64,000 bases of DNA from contig NC_052619.1 in assembly GCF_016545825.1 (NCBI RefSeq), positions 5,223,501 to 5,287,500 on the forward strand. Direction: 5' to 3'. The DNA comes from Eucalyptus grandis (lineage: Eukaryota; Streptophyta; Magnoliopsida; Myrtales; Myrtaceae). Made by a program: the position numbers and the translations under genes. A model generated the notes under the pieces. That model saw only the letters and a list, made by a program, of their open reading frames with translations, was not told the DNA's origin and searched no databases. Below, in pieces: positions 23,899 through 37,295 of the stretch (position 1 is its first letter; each line of letters begins with the position of its first letter).

Positions 23899-26800
23899 AT
23901 GGCGGGAAACGAATGGATAAACGGGTACTTGGAGGCGATACTGGACAGCGGCGGCGGCGGGTCGTCGGAGCAGAACGTGCAGAAGGAGGTGAAGATGAAG
24001 GAGAGGGGGGACTTCAACCCGACCAAGTACTTCGTGGAGGAGGTGGTGACCGGCGTCGACGAGACCGACCTCCACCGGACGTGGATCAAGGTCGTCGCCA
24101 CCCGCAACACCCGCGACCGCAGCTCCCGCCTCGAGAACATGTGCTGGCGCATCTGGCATCTCACCCGCAAGAAGAAGCAGGTGATATTCCGGGGCTGCTT
24201 TCTCCATGCTTCTGTTCTTTTTTCCGGAGAATATCTGGTGCATTTATTCAGTGATCGTTGCGAGAGATATATTTGGCGCGCGTTATCGGCTTGTTTCGTG
24301 GTGTTTTAAGATTTCCGGGATAAGAGAAGACAGGTTTAGAGATTGAATTGAGGTCCTTTTATGGTTGGATGGAAATATACAGTGCATTTACTTAGTGATT
24401 AGTTTATTATGGTCGGCTTTTGCCCTTTTTGTGTTATTGCTGTGTTACTTCATCCTCGGGTTCGTGTTTGATGTCCAGCTTGATTGATTGAGTAGGGGAA
24501 ATTGTGAGATATATCAATTGCCCTGGGTCCATTCTCATTTCAATATCATAGTTACGTCACACACCCATCAACGTGCAAATTCCAATCAGGAGCATACATG
24601 CGCGTGTTAGCTTGGGCGACAGGCTATCTACATGTGAAGCTTGAATTTCTATAGACTCCTGAGTAGCAAAAGTTTCAGATGAGTGGGAGTCTCTTTGTTT
24701 TGTGAGCTCTTGTTGAAAGTAATTATTTGGATTTGAGTGCCTATAATGCATGAGAAACAAAAAGAAAACAAGGATTTTATGGAGAATGATCCAGTTATTC
24801 GAGGATTCTAGGTACGGGGGACACTTACAGGTAAGGAGAGGGGAAAAGAGGGAAAACCAGAATTTTTTTTTTTTTTTTTTTTTTTTTTTGGGGGGGGGCG
24901 GGCACATGTGTTTTCTGTGGACTGGGAACATCATGCCAAACAGAGGTTTCTACTTGTATGAATTTCCTACTTTTAAAACAAATCAACTGAGGCATTTGGC
25001 CTATATATTCTTCTACTTAATTGGAGGAAAATGCAGCCAGTTTGTTTACTGAATAGCCATAGATCTTTTCCATCAGCTCATCAGTCATAAAGTGTCCATT
25101 TGTTACACTAGCCGATCGGCCAATTGTTTAATAATTCAGCACATTCTGTAGGAAGCGCAGTTAAAGTTGGAACCGCATCATAAATTTAAATTCAATTGCC
25201 GACATTTCATGACCAAAACAGATCTCTGTGGTGTACACAGTGCCTACATGTTTCCAGCATTGTCATTAATCATATTGTTTTTGTGCTTAGGCATTTTGAG
25301 ACAAATATTTAGTGTCATAAACAAATCCAACATATTGCGGTTCAATTGAGTTTTGTTTCTGAAGTAGCATGTCACACCAAACTGAGTTTTTGACTCAGCA
25401 ATTCGGTAATCCTTACCAATTTCCCAATTTTTCAGTTCTATATAAAACACAGCTAAAATTATAGTTGTGTCCTGCTTCCAGTCATAAGTTCAATATACCA
25501 GGAAAAGTAATCACTATGACACATGTGGTGTCAACATGTTTCCAGCCATGTGATCAATTCGTCTTCCCGGTCATTCTTATTAATTAGACATGTGCGTATT
25601 GGACAAACCCAACATGTATTAACTATTACAGAATATAAACCCGGAATGTTGTAGATGGCAAGGGCTTTGAGTTCACAAACATACTAGTAGTAGATGATGT
25701 CAAAGATTTCACTTTCAGCTCTTTGTTTATTTGTTCTTGCATCTTTTCCAATGCTTTGCATCTCTCAATCGAGCATGTGTGGCCTACATCATAAGCACTC
25801 TCTTGTTCTCTGTATCTTCTGGTAGACCATTCATTGTTATATTGCTATTAGCTTTATCAAGGCGAGGCAATTGCATTCCCTGTATCTTCTTAGTTTTCCT
25901 ACTGAAATTTAAGGACCCTTCGTCATCAGTTGGAATGGGAGGAAATGCAAAGGCTGGCAAAACGGAGGTGGGAAAGGGAACAAGGACGGAGGGACGCAAC
26001 AGAAGACATGTCTGAGGACTTATCGGAAGGAGAGAAAGGGGACACTGTTGGAGAGTTGATGCTGAGCGAGACCCCGAGAAAGAAGTTTCAGAGGAACTTT
26101 TCCAATCTGGAAGTATGGTCAGATGATAAAAAGGAAAAGAAGCTTTACATTGTCCTAATTAGGTATAGTCTTTCTTCGGCTTAACTGTTGTTTAGTCAAC
26201 TTCTTGCAATTGTGTGCCTATGAGGAGATAAATATAGAATTTTCAGCATGTTAGCAGGTGAGAGAGTGTAACTTTCATTTTCTTGTATTTATTTTTTGGA
26301 TGTTATATTAGCTGAGAATACAACTTACAAGGTATCGTGAATGTTGTCTTGCCAAATAAAGAAGGTATCTCATTTCATTTCCCTTCTGAAATTCTGCTGA
26401 AGTAGGTTACCCTTTTTCGTAACCGAAGGATAAACCATAATAATATAACTGAATCTTACGCCAGACATGCTGATCTAACAGCAAGGCCATTTATCTTGAG
26501 TTCATTTGGCTACTTGAAGTTAGAGGAATAAACAATTTGGACATCATCCTGTACACCAGCGTTTAAATTTTTTGCCTATTTGTGAACTCCAAGATACTCT
26601 AGATCTCAGCATCGACCTTTGTGTATTCTCATGCAATCTGTCTGCATTCCTATGAATTGTAAATTCATCATTCACTCTGGGGCTATAATGATGCTGTTCG
26701 ACTCATTGATCCAACTAATTCTTCTGACCAGTTTGCATGGTTTGGTCCGTGGGGAGCAAATGGAACTTGGTCGGGACTCTGATACCGGTGGACAGGTAGG

Positions 26801-29800
26801 CACGACTATGTCAATTTAGATTAATTCTTGTGCATTGACTAATCTAATACTGTGCACAGGTTAAATATGTGGTAGAGCTTTCTCGAGCGCTTGCTAGAAT
26901 GCCTGGAGTATACAGGGTTGATCTTTTCACCCGCCAAATCTCCTCACCAGAAGTTGACTGGAGTTATGGCGAACCAACAGAAATGCTAACTGCTGGCCCA
27001 GAAGATGCTGATACCAATGAATTGGGAGAGAGTAGTGGGGCCTACATTATAAGAATTCCATTTGGTCCACGAAACAAGTATCTCCACAAGGAATTGCTCT
27101 GGCCATATATTCAAGAATTTGTTGATGGGGCTTTAGCTCACATTTTGAATATGTCGAAAGTTCTCGGCGAACAAATAGGTGGGGGCCAGCCTGTGTGGCC
27201 ATATGTGATTCATGGTCATTACGCGGATGCAGGAGATAGTGCTGCCCTTCTCTCAGGTGCTCTTAATATCCCGATGGTCTTAACGGGTCACTCACTTGGG
27301 AGGAACAAGCTCGAGCAGCTCCTCAAGCAGGGACGGCAATCAAAGGAAGATATAAACTCGACATACAAGATCATGAGGAGAATTGAAGGAGAGGAACTTT
27401 CTCTTGATGCCGCTGAGCTTGTCATTACTAGCACGAAGCAGGAAATAGAAGAGCAGTGGGGTCTCTATGATGGGTTTGATGTCAAACTGGAGAAAGTTTT
27501 GCGTGCTCGTGCTAGACGCGGGGTAAACTGTCATGGGCGGTACATGCCAAGGATGGTGGTAGGGATTTATCCTTTCATGTTGTTCATCATACCTCAGTCA
27601 AACGTGATTATTCTTGTTAGCAGTTCGTATATTTCAAAGGTCTATTGACATCATTTATATTCATAATCATATTCAAAAGGAGATAACACAAGATTTGTTA
27701 CTCTTCAGGTTACTAAATCGTTCCACGGATCATTAGAATTGATGTACTTGTCCAGAGAAGAGATTAAAATTAATAGTTGAATAGTCATTCGTAGTGCGCT
27801 CGTTTACTTAGATTCTCATATCACTGTTTCTTTTACAGGTTATTCCTCCTGGCATGGATTTTAGCAATGTCAATGTCCAGGAAGATACCTCTGAGGTTGA
27901 TGGGGAACTGGCAGCGCTTATTGGTGGTGTTGATGGCTCTTCCCCCAAATCCCTCCCGGCAATATGGTCAGACGTGAGTATCTTAATTTTCTTTTTCTTT
28001 CTAATGAGAAATTTATCTAAGAAAGGCTCTGATGGCATTCTTAAGCAACACCCTAGAAAGCAACCGTGAGGTTGACTGGCAAGCTCTGTGGTAATTACTC
28101 CAATTGGTTGACTGGCGTGCTTTGTGGTCTAAATCATGCCTTGAAATAAGTTCTCATTTTGGCCTTCCTTGAAAGAAAAGTTCACAAACCTTCTTTCTCC
28201 AACTTACATTCCTGGAGTGATTGTCTAGGATTCTGCATTGCCATCATGTTTATGCCTTTTGTTATCCTTGCCGATTGCTAGAGCCTCTCTTCTGTCAGGT
28301 GATGAGATTTCTCACAAATCCCCACAAGCCAATGATCTTGGCTTTATCAAGGCCAGACCCAAAGAAGAACATAACAACTCTTGTGAAAGCCTTTGGAGAG
28401 TGCCGCCCTCTGAGGGAGCTTGCAAATCTTGTAAGAACGATGTTTGCTCTGTATGACTCTGACATGAACATACAGATGTAACTAAGTGGCAAGCTTTTTC
28501 TGCAGACATTGATCATGGGAAACAGGGATGACATAGATGGGATGTCCTCTGGAAGCGCCAGTGTTCTTACAACAGTGCTGAAACTAGTGGACAAGTACGA
28601 TCTTTATGGGCAAGTTGCCTTCCCCAAGCATCACAGGCAGTCTGATGTTCCAGATATTTATCGTCTAGCAGCGAAAACAAAGGTTTATTCTTCACCGTAC
28701 TCAAGGTCCGTGACCTCAGTCTTAACATGATAGGAAACTAATCCCACCTCACTTGTTGCAGGGCGTTTTTATCAATCCAGCTCTAGTTGAGCCATTTGGT
28801 CTTACTCTGATTGAGGTATTATGAGGTTTCCTCTTGTTTGTAAAAGATGGTTCCTAGAAGTATTGAGTAACACTTAATGTGCTATATGAATAATGTAGGC
28901 AGCAGCGCACGGGCTTCCTATGGTGGCTACTAAAAACGGTGGACCAGTTGACATTCACCAAGTAAGTTTGACCTGCTTACTTCGATACTGTGTGATATGT
29001 GTCTGATAAATCTTCCCCTTTTCTTTCGATTTTTGTTTTCGGTTCAGCGTGAGATGTTGAATTGGGAAATTTCTTCTAAATCCTTATATTTTGCTATGTG
29101 ATTTAGGCACTGAATAATGGGCTGCTCGTGGACCCTCATGATCAACAAGCTATTGCTGATGCACTGCTCAAGCTGGTCTCAGAGAAGTCCTTGTGGCATG
29201 AATGCAGGAAGAATGGTTGGAAAAACATTCACCTCTTCTCATGGCCTGAGCATTGCCGTACGTACCTGACTAGGGTGGCAGCGTGCCGGATGAGACACCC
29301 GCAATGGCAAACTGCTACGCCAGAGGACGATATCCCAGCCGAAGAGTCGTTCAATGATTCCCTAAAAGACGTGCAAGATATGTCCCTTAGGCTCTCAGTT
29401 GATGGAGAAAGATCTTCATTAAATGGATCTCTTGACCATACAGCAATCGCTTCTGGAGACCCAGAGCTCCAGGACCAAGTGAAAAGAGTTCTTAGCAAAA
29501 TTAAGAAGCAAGAATCTTCTGAATCGATTGACAGTGAAGGTGCAAACAAACCACTTGAGAGTTCGGTGAGCAAGTATCCAATGTTAAGGCGGCGACGTAG
29601 GTTAATAGTTATAGCTGTTGACTGCTATGATGGTGATGGGGCACCCAAAAAGAAGATGGTTCAGATGGTGCAAGATGTTATGAAGGCTGTCCGACAGGAC
29701 CCACAAGCCACTAGGGTCTCTGGGTTCGCTCTATCGACGGCTATGCCGGTTTCAGAAACTGTGGAATTCTTGAAGTCAGGGAACATCCCAGTCAATGAGT

Positions 29801-30962
29801 TTGATGCTTTGATCTGTAGCAGTGGGAGTGAAGTGTATTATCCTGGGGCCTACACAGAGGAAGATGGAACACTTATTCCTGACCCGGATTATGCATCACA
29901 TATCGACTACCGTTGGGGTTGCGAGGGCTTAAAGAAGACCATTTGGAAGCTGTTGAATACATCAGAAGGAGAAGAGAAACTCGAGGAACCTGGTCCCATT
30001 GAGGAGGATACAGAATCGAGCAATTCGCATTGCATCTCATACTTTATAAAGGACCTTAGTAAGGTGAGCAGAGTCTGTCGTTAAATATGTGCAGAACAGT
30101 TATTAGAACATGGTTACTAATTGACTCTAATAGTAATGACAAAAGGGTATTGATAGTGGAATACTTTGCAGGCAAAAAAAGTGGATGATTTGAGGCAGAA
30201 ACTCAGAATGCGAGGACTCCGTTGTCATCCGATGTATTGCCGGAACTTAACCAGAATACAGATAATTCCTCTTCTGGCATCTCGAGCACAAGCACTCAGG
30301 TACATTTCTTTTTCTTCATAGTTGAACAGGTCAAATCAGCCCAAATTAAATGTTTGTCGGGATAGAAGTTCTGTGACATGATCCAGATGACTATACTTGC
30401 TGATTCAGTAGGCTGGTGTGATTTTGAAGTTGAAAACTGAAACATATTTCATCAAATCCATAAACGGGTCATTGGCTTATCAGACCATCTATGGCACAAC
30501 AGTGCAGTAAAATTGCTTTTCTTATTTTTGGGTGAAGTAAAAGTTAGCATCTCCATGACAGGATGGATTTCTTTCGTGCAAATAACCGTCGTCATGGACG
30601 GTATCCTCAATTTCTTAAGCAGATTGTCATTGTTTCTCATTTAGAGGGTTTGCATTATTTTTTTTCTCCTTAGGTACCTGTTTGTGCGCTGGAGATTGAA
30701 CGTCGCGAACATGTACGTCATCCTCGGGGAGAGCGGCGACACCGACCACGAGGAGATGATCGCCGGGGCCCACAACACTGTCGTGATGAAAGGGGCGGTG
30801 TCAAGGGGGTCGGAGGAGCTGCTCAGGACAACGGGCAGCTACCTGAGGGATGACATCGTTCCGAGGGAGAGCCCGTTGGTGACTTACCTAAGCGAGGGTG
30901 CAACTCCAGATGAGATTGCTGGTGCTCTCAAGCTGGGCTCTAAATCAGCCTCTGGGATGTGA
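23899..30962 (+). CDS. SPS: Sucrose-phosphate synthase, family B (SPS3F-like), complete
   Basis: Cytosolic enzyme that makes sucrose-6-phosphate from UDP-glucose and fructose-6-phosphate. Twelve GT-AG exons: 23899-24180, 25930-26162, 26732-26795, 26860-27558, 27839-27973, 28299-28430, 28506-28682, 28762-28815, 28899-28961, 29107-30063, 30172-30299 and 30674-30962. They sum to 3213 nt, 1070 aa. The N-terminus [16 protein letters not shown] and [20 protein letters not shown] fit family B. The GT4 GT-B core includes [16 protein letters not shown] (about 185-200), [38 protein letters not shown] and the E-x7-E motif EPFGLTLIE (E584/E592). A Ser/Asp-rich linker (about 665-770) leads to a phosphatase-like C-terminal domain beginning [14 protein letters not shown], without the catalytic Asp pattern of true sucrose-phosphatases. 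Ser152 in [10 protein letters not shown] matches the light/dark regulatory phosphosite position of spinach SPS (Ser158). Intron 1 is 1.75 kb and holds a T(~30)G(~9) tract. Confidence 0.97.
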
Positions 30963-33149
30963 TGCGACAGTAATAGTAATGCACTGACTTATTTCTCTTT
31001 TTTGAAGCACCATCTGACAACATTAAAACAGGTGCTTCAGTTACAGCATTATTTGCCATAGATGGCTAGCAACTTCATACCTTATTGGTAGTTGTCATAT
31101 ATCAGCTTGCAAGTTCTATAAGCGTCCTTTGGTCTGTCACGATGAATTTTGAATCGTCGGATTGGGAACGCAAACTGCCTGATCTTGAACACAAGCATGG
31201 AATTTCATCAAATTTGCTATCCATAAATTTCTCTCATCTTCCACCTTTTTGAGTTAGGAAATCAAGTTTACATTTGTTGAAGGCTCTCTTTTACTTAAAA
31301 CCTGGGTTTTTCTACCGGAGTTTGCTCGATGTAGTGATTATCGTATACCTAAAACAGGACTTGCCGGGTTCGATCCGTGATTTGATAACCAAAGGTCACA
31401 TTAAAGTTGATTGGATGTCGTTGTGGCTTGGCCTTAAGTAATTGAAGGCCCAGGGATGCCTGTTCAAGCAACCCATTTGTTCTTAAACTGTAGTTCTCTT
31501 TGGGCTAAGCAATAGTCTTCTGGTTTGTGATGAAATGGTTCTGAAAGTTTTAGAGGGTCAGTTTAAACATCACTTGTCTGGTAAACTGCTACTGACTTAT
31601 TCGTCCATTCGTGTAGGCCCAGGAATCCGGGCTCCGGAAGGAATTCCAGGAAGGCCTTATGGATCAAATCCCAATTCGATTTCCGAGGCGATAAGAAGCG
31701 ACGGGAACATGAGATGAGCATGGCAAAGGTATCAATCGGAGTGCTCGCATTCTTATTAGAGTTAGCAGATGGGCTAAACAGGCATATACATTTGGAATAG
31801 AAGGTTAGAAAGACAAGCTGAAAGCAAGACGCTCTGTTAAATCCCTGGCATGATTTTTTCGATGATGTATTCAAGACAAGAACCTTAGTCAGGAACCATC
31901 AGTTATCTTTTGAATCAAAGTAACGATGAGCCTAGTATTATGACTCCAAAATTTTAGAGTCATTTTTTCAATTTTCTTTTGTAGTATTTTTTTCCTTGGA
32001 GGAAAAGAGCAGGTTATGTTATTATTAGCTTTCAAGGGTTCATTCCAATTCATTTTATAAAAAGGTAACACTTGTCATGATTTTATATATTCAAAGATCA
32101 ACTTACGATAATGTAATTCTAGGCATAAATCAATTTGTATATTTGCATGTCGATATCACGTATTTATGTGATGATTTGGACTTGTCACGTCCAACTTCTT
32201 ATCGTATCCACAAGGTTTTAGTCTTGCTCACCCCATTTCAAACTATTAATTAAAAGTAGGTTTCCATCTTGTGAAATGAATGTTCACAGGAGTGCAAGGC
32301 TGAGTGATCTTCCCCTTTATTCGTATGAAAAGCTAAAGTCGATAGGTGACAAGGAATCGGACAACATGGACAAACAAGACAAGATAATATTCCCAAAGTG
32401 GCCACTATACACCCAACATTGGATCTAACCCACTTTGATTTATTCTTTAATTCGATTCCATGTTGATGAAATATGCTTATGTCCACGCATACAAGAACCA
32501 CTTCGATGCTTCCTTCTAGACTTCATAGCAAAGTCACAAGTATCTTGAAGAAAATGAGATGAGTCCGCCGCCCTGTGTGCCTCGCAAACTTTCCACTGTT
32601 GTATTGAAAAATAGAAAATTATATCCATTCAGATTGAGATCTATTGAATGGCTGAAAGCTGTTATGTTCTTCTAGAATGAGAAATTTGATTTTATTTGAT
32701 ATCAAATACTTCGAATATTTTAAAGGTAAAGATGTTTGCATTTTTTTTTTCTTTCACCATAATTTTAAACTTTTAAATCTTTTTTTTTTTTTTTTTTGCG
32801 TAATTTTGACTGAAAACAATTGAAGCCTTCGAGTCCTAAAACAAACCCAAAGAATATGTCTTAGGGTCTTTTTAAATTCAATTGGATTTAAAACTAATGA
32901 AAAGTCAAAGATGTTTGCAAAAAACATTTTAAAAACAATTCTTTCTCCATAATGATTTTTTAGTTAAAAAAAAACATCAAAATTTATGTCATAAATTACC
33001 TTGGACTTTTTGGCATATAAAAACATGCATTCATAAATATGAATAGTTATAAAGTTCTTGTGTTGTCAAAATCTATTACATTTTTTCTTACTTTGAAAAA
33101 AATTATGCATTTATCTAGTCTTGAAATATGTTATATGGTTCCTTTCAAA
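30963..33149. other. Intergenic spacer downstream of SPS
   Basis: The 3' flank is followed by repeat-poor, then increasingly T/A-homopolymer-rich sequence (from about 32740). At 31365-31376 a tRNA B-box-like word (CCGGGTTCGATCC) occurs without a foldable tRNA around it, possibly a decayed SINE. No gene is supported. Confidence 0.45.
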
Positions 33150-33993
33150 ATCATTATTATTTTCAATAGATTTTAGTCTTGATGTAATTCACATCTCTTC
33201 AAAGATTTCTTGATATCATAAATTATTCAAATTAGAAATTGGGGATAAAATGTTCAAATTTTAGAAAATCAACAGAAAAATGAGAAAAAGAAATTGATGG
33301 GCAAAGCCCGCACCTATGACACGTGCAATTATGGAGGAGTAATATCCAATTTTAATTAACGTGAAAACCTAATTTCCTAAAAAAATTCAAAGCTATATTC
33401 AGGGTCAATTTTTTTAAATTTTTTTTAAAACTAAAGAAGAACGTCTTTAGGTTCAATCTCAATTATGTACTTAAAACAACTTACCAATCAAAAAAAAAAA
33501 AAACTCAAAATTTAATTCAAGTTAAATTTACCCCTGGACTTTTTCATAAAAAACACCATTTAATCATAGTCCAAAAACGACAAAAAAAAATCATTGTCCA
33601 AAATCTCTCTGAATTTTTTCTTATTTAAAAAAAAAATCACCAACTTTCAATCTAGTCTTAAATATGCCCTTGTTAACTCTTCCAAAATCACTATTAGTTG
33701 TTCAATGTGGAATTTTCTCTTCGAAGATTTCAAATTGATATCAATTATTCAACTTTAGAAAATTATTCCAAAAAAATGTTTGATTTTTAGAAAATTAACA
33801 AAAATTGAAAAAGAAATTGATGGGCAAAGCCCGCACCTAAATGGTGCAATTTTGGAGTAAGGGCCAATTTTAAAAACATAAGACTAATTTCCTAAAAAGC
33901 TCCAAGCTATATTCTGTCTCAATTTTGCCCAAAACTTTTTTTTGACTGAAAAAAGAACATCAAACTTTAGGTTCAATCTCAATTGCATGGGAT

Positions 33994-34110
33994 CTTAAGT
34001 ACGATGTCGGGGTGGTGGGTCCTTCGCTAGCGTCGCTCCGGGTTTACCCGCCAGCTGCTGGCTATACGGGGTTCCTTAGGTATAAAAAAAAAAAAAATAA
34101 AAAAAAAGCA
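33994..34110 (+). mobile_element. SINE-like or 3'-retroelement fragment with A-rich tail
   Basis: A GC-rich piece of about 85 bp (from GATCTTAAGTACGATGTCGG to GGGGTTCCTTAGGTAT) ends in a 14-base A run and a second A run. It interrupts unit B of the AT-rich array; the equivalent place in unit C has no such sequence. Composition, abrupt borders and A-tail suggest a short or 5'-truncated non-LTR insertion. I cannot name the family. Confidence 0.4.
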
Positions 34111-34471
34111 ATGAGACTAGAGTTAAAGTTGGTGAATTTTTTTAAACACCAAAAATTCGAGTTAGATTTAAGATATAACCTAAAGTTGGGTTTTTTTTTT
34201 TTTTTTTTTTGACAAAACAAGTTCAAAGGATGGATTTGGACTATACCTAAATTTGAGGTTTTTTTTTTTTTTTTAAAAAAATTTGAGGACAAAATCAAAA
34301 TTGTACCTAAAGTTGGGGTTTTTTTTTTAAGAGACTAGGCCAATTAACATATATCTTTATTTTAATTCACTTTATATTTGCACAATGCTTCCTACTTTTT
34401 CCTAAGATTATTGTCAATTTCCTACAATCAATCCTTTTTTTTTTTTGGCAAGGATCATGAAATACGAGGTT

Positions 34472-35232
34472 ACATTTGGTCGTCCGGATTTATAATCGAG
34501 ATAAGATTGGATAGGACAGGATATAAAATCCTAGGATTTTTTTATATTCTATCCAATATTTGGTAAATCGCAATATTAAAGTCGGATATATTTACATCAT
34601 ATCATGTATATTTTTTTTTTTTTTTATATAAATGGCATGTCATTATAAATGAACCTAAATGTTCATAAATGAAGATAATGAAAATCTCTCGTAACACTAT
34701 TCCTTAACTTATTTTTATTTTATTTTTCCTCTTATTCATATTATTTTCTTTATTATTTCTTTTTTTCCCCTTTGATCATTCTTTAATAAAATTTTATCAA
34801 ATAGTAAACTATACTAACATACTAAAATATAAAAATACCTAAAATATATAATAAATATAAATATTTAATTTATAGATTGAATATTTATTATAAGATGGAA
34901 TTAAAGTTGAATATATAAATTAAAATGAGATTAATTAAAAATAAATTTCTATTTTTTATTTTTAATTTCTTAAATTAGAATTCAAATATTATTTATATTG
35001 AAATATAATTTCAATTTTGTTAATTTAATAAGTTTTTATTCTAGAAAAATAACTTTCTTATTATAAACATTATAAATCCGATCCACATTTATCGCACCTC
35101 CCCAATGGGATAATTTTATCCTGCTTATATCCCTCTTATATCCGACTTTATCCTATCCTGAGCGAGCATCAAATGTAGGATAGGATAAATCATATTATAT
35201 CATAAATTTTATCCCGACTGCCAAACGCAGCA
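34472..35232. mobile_element. Nested TIR transposon (about 0.76 kb) with empty-site control
   Basis: The left end ACATTTGGTCGTCCGGAT and the reverse complement of the right end GCGTTTGGCAGTCGGGAT are inverted repeats; 'ggatagga' motifs recur inside both ends. Unit C of the same array has the uninterrupted sequence 'atgaaatatgaggatttgggg' at 36581-36601. Unit B instead reads 'atgaaatacgagg', the element, then 'agatttgggg'. This directly brackets the insertion. The 20 or so internal reading frames are too short for a transposase. The target duplication is not clear; the flanks suggest only a TTA/TAA-like 3 bp. Confidence 0.7.
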
Positions 35233-37295
35233 TAAAGATTTGGGGATATTTCGCACTTGACGGAATTGCTTAATTACGGTCCATTAATTTTAAACGAGCT
35301 TTATATGACCCTTTCTTAATTGCGGTGCATAGAATCTACCCATTAATTTAAATTGGAAGGATCCCTGTGAGAAAATCCTGAGGTTGCAACTTGTACTCCC
35401 TCATGTGCAGACATGTCTCCTTACATTCGAGTTTCTACATTAGCATCACTGACAATAGGGATGATCGCTGTCGAGCAGTTCTAGCATGACTACCTATATA
35501 TATGAATAGCTTTATAGTTCCTAAAAACAAATTCTTCATTATTTAGTCAATAGATATTGTTGGTCTTGATATAATTAAGCTCTTCGAAGATTTTGTTGAT
35601 ATCATAAATTATTCAACTTTAGAAATTCATTTAAGTCTATAAAAGGTTCAAATGTTAGAAAATCAAAAGAAATAAGGAAAAAGAAATCTATGGGCAAAGC
35701 CCGCACCTATGACACGGTGCAATTATGTGCGAGTAATATCCAACTTTAATTAACAGAGGCCTAATTTCCTGAAAAAATTCCAACCTATGCTCAGTCTCAA
35801 TTTTGCTCAAAACATTTTTAACTAAAAACAGAACATCAAACTTTAAGTTCACTCTCAATTCTGTCCCCCATTTTTTTTTATCTAAAAGAACCTCAAACTT
35901 TAATTTGAGTCCCAAATTTGCCCCGGACTTTTTTTTATATAAAAAAACCAATTAGTCGTAGTCCAAAAAGACAAAAAAAAAAAAAAAACCATTGCCCAAA
36001 ATTTTACCAAATTTTTTTGTCTAAAAAAAATCGCCAACTTTCACTCTAGTCTTAAATATGACCCCGTTAACTCTCAATTCAAAAATCAACATTAGTTGTT
36101 TGACCTGGCATTTTGACGTTGGTAACAAATTCACATTAGCGAGGTGATGTGGAAAATTATCTCCAAAACAAAACTGTCTTTACTATGAAAATTAGGGAAA
36201 TTAGAAATGACTTACAATGAATTTTGAATAGAGGACTAATGGGAACAATGGGACTAGAGTTAAACTTGGTGATTTTTTTAGGCAAAAAAAAGTTCAAGCT
36301 AAATTTGCGACTAAACCTAAAGTTGTTTTTTTTTTTTTACAAAAAAAAAAAAAAAGTTCACAGTAGATTTGGACTATACCTAAATTTGAGGTTTTTTATT
36401 TATAAAAAAAAAGTCGAGGAAAGAATTGGGATTGCACTTAAAATTGGGGTTTTTAGGAGACTAGGCTAATTAACATATATGTTTATCTTACTTCACTTTA
36501 TATTTCTGCAACGCTTGCTATTTTTTTCTAAGATTATTGTCAATATCCCACAATCAATCTTTCTTTTTTTGGCAAGGATCATGAAATATGAGGATTTGGG
36601 GTTATTTCGCAGTCCACGGAATTTCTAAATTACAGTCCATTAATTTCAATTGAGCTTTCTGTGACCCTTTCTTAATTGCGGTACATAGAATCTACCCACT
36701 AATTTAAATTGGGAGGATCCCTGTGAGAAATTCTGAGGCTCCAACTTTTACTCCCTCATATGCAGATTTGTTTCCTTATATTCCAGTTTCTACTTTGGTA
36801 TCGCCGACAATAAGGGTGACTACCGCCGACCGGTTCCAAAATGACTAGAATCTACCTATCAGAACCGGTTCTCAATTTCTGGAAAGACCTAGTTCGCTGT
36901 TCTATGTCGGTCAATTTAATCATGCCATCTCTATGATTGTCCTCTAATTAAAGCGGGTAAACCACATAAATTAATCTAATGTTATCGCGACATAAGGACC
37001 TTACTCGGGTAAAACAAGTACTTCTAATCGATGCGTTGAAACGATGGTTAGAGAAATGTAACATACAAAGCATAATCCAAATAATTTGTATGAGAAAATG
37101 CCAACAAGTCCTCTATAATCAATCCCAAAGGAAGCCAAAATGACCTCCTTGAAAATGCTGTGCCCATTATTCAATCCCAGAAATCTTGGCTTATTACCTG
37201 ATAAGATAGAAAGAAAATGAAAATTCATTAAGGGCGCGACGAATTTCGCACTGCAAATCCTTTGGAGCTCTTCGATTCCCGTCCTCGAAGGAGAT

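Larger units (their letters stand above)
33150..36845. repeat. Tandem array of three related poly(A/T)-rich units
   Basis: The word 'gggcaaagcccgcacct' appears at about 33302, 33822 and 35694, each time preceded by 'gaaaaagaaat' and followed by the same series of blocks. Those blocks include acatcaaactttaggttca-like sequence and 'agtccaaaaa(c/g)acaaaaaaaaa'. Farther on, blocks matching the reverse complement appear ('aaacctaaagttg', 'agactaggcYaattaacatat'), so each full unit is itself an inverted repeat. Unit A is about 33150-33790 (one arm), unit B about 33700-35490 and unit C about 35530-36845. Units B and C also share flanking sequence up to 'gaggatccctgtgagaaa'. No coding frame is present. 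Confidence 0.65.

Noticed and set aside
23568..24254. Long antisense and alternative frames over SPS exon 1
   Set aside because: They arise from the high GC content and third-position bias of SPS exon 1 and have no protein-like motifs.
29229..29573. 114-codon antisense frame in SPS exon 10
   Set aside because: It lies fully inside a well-supported coding exon on the other strand.
31320..31395. tRNA-like T-arm (GGGTTCGATCC)
   Set aside because: No acceptor stem, D-arm or anticodon arm could be folded around it; at most a decayed SINE.
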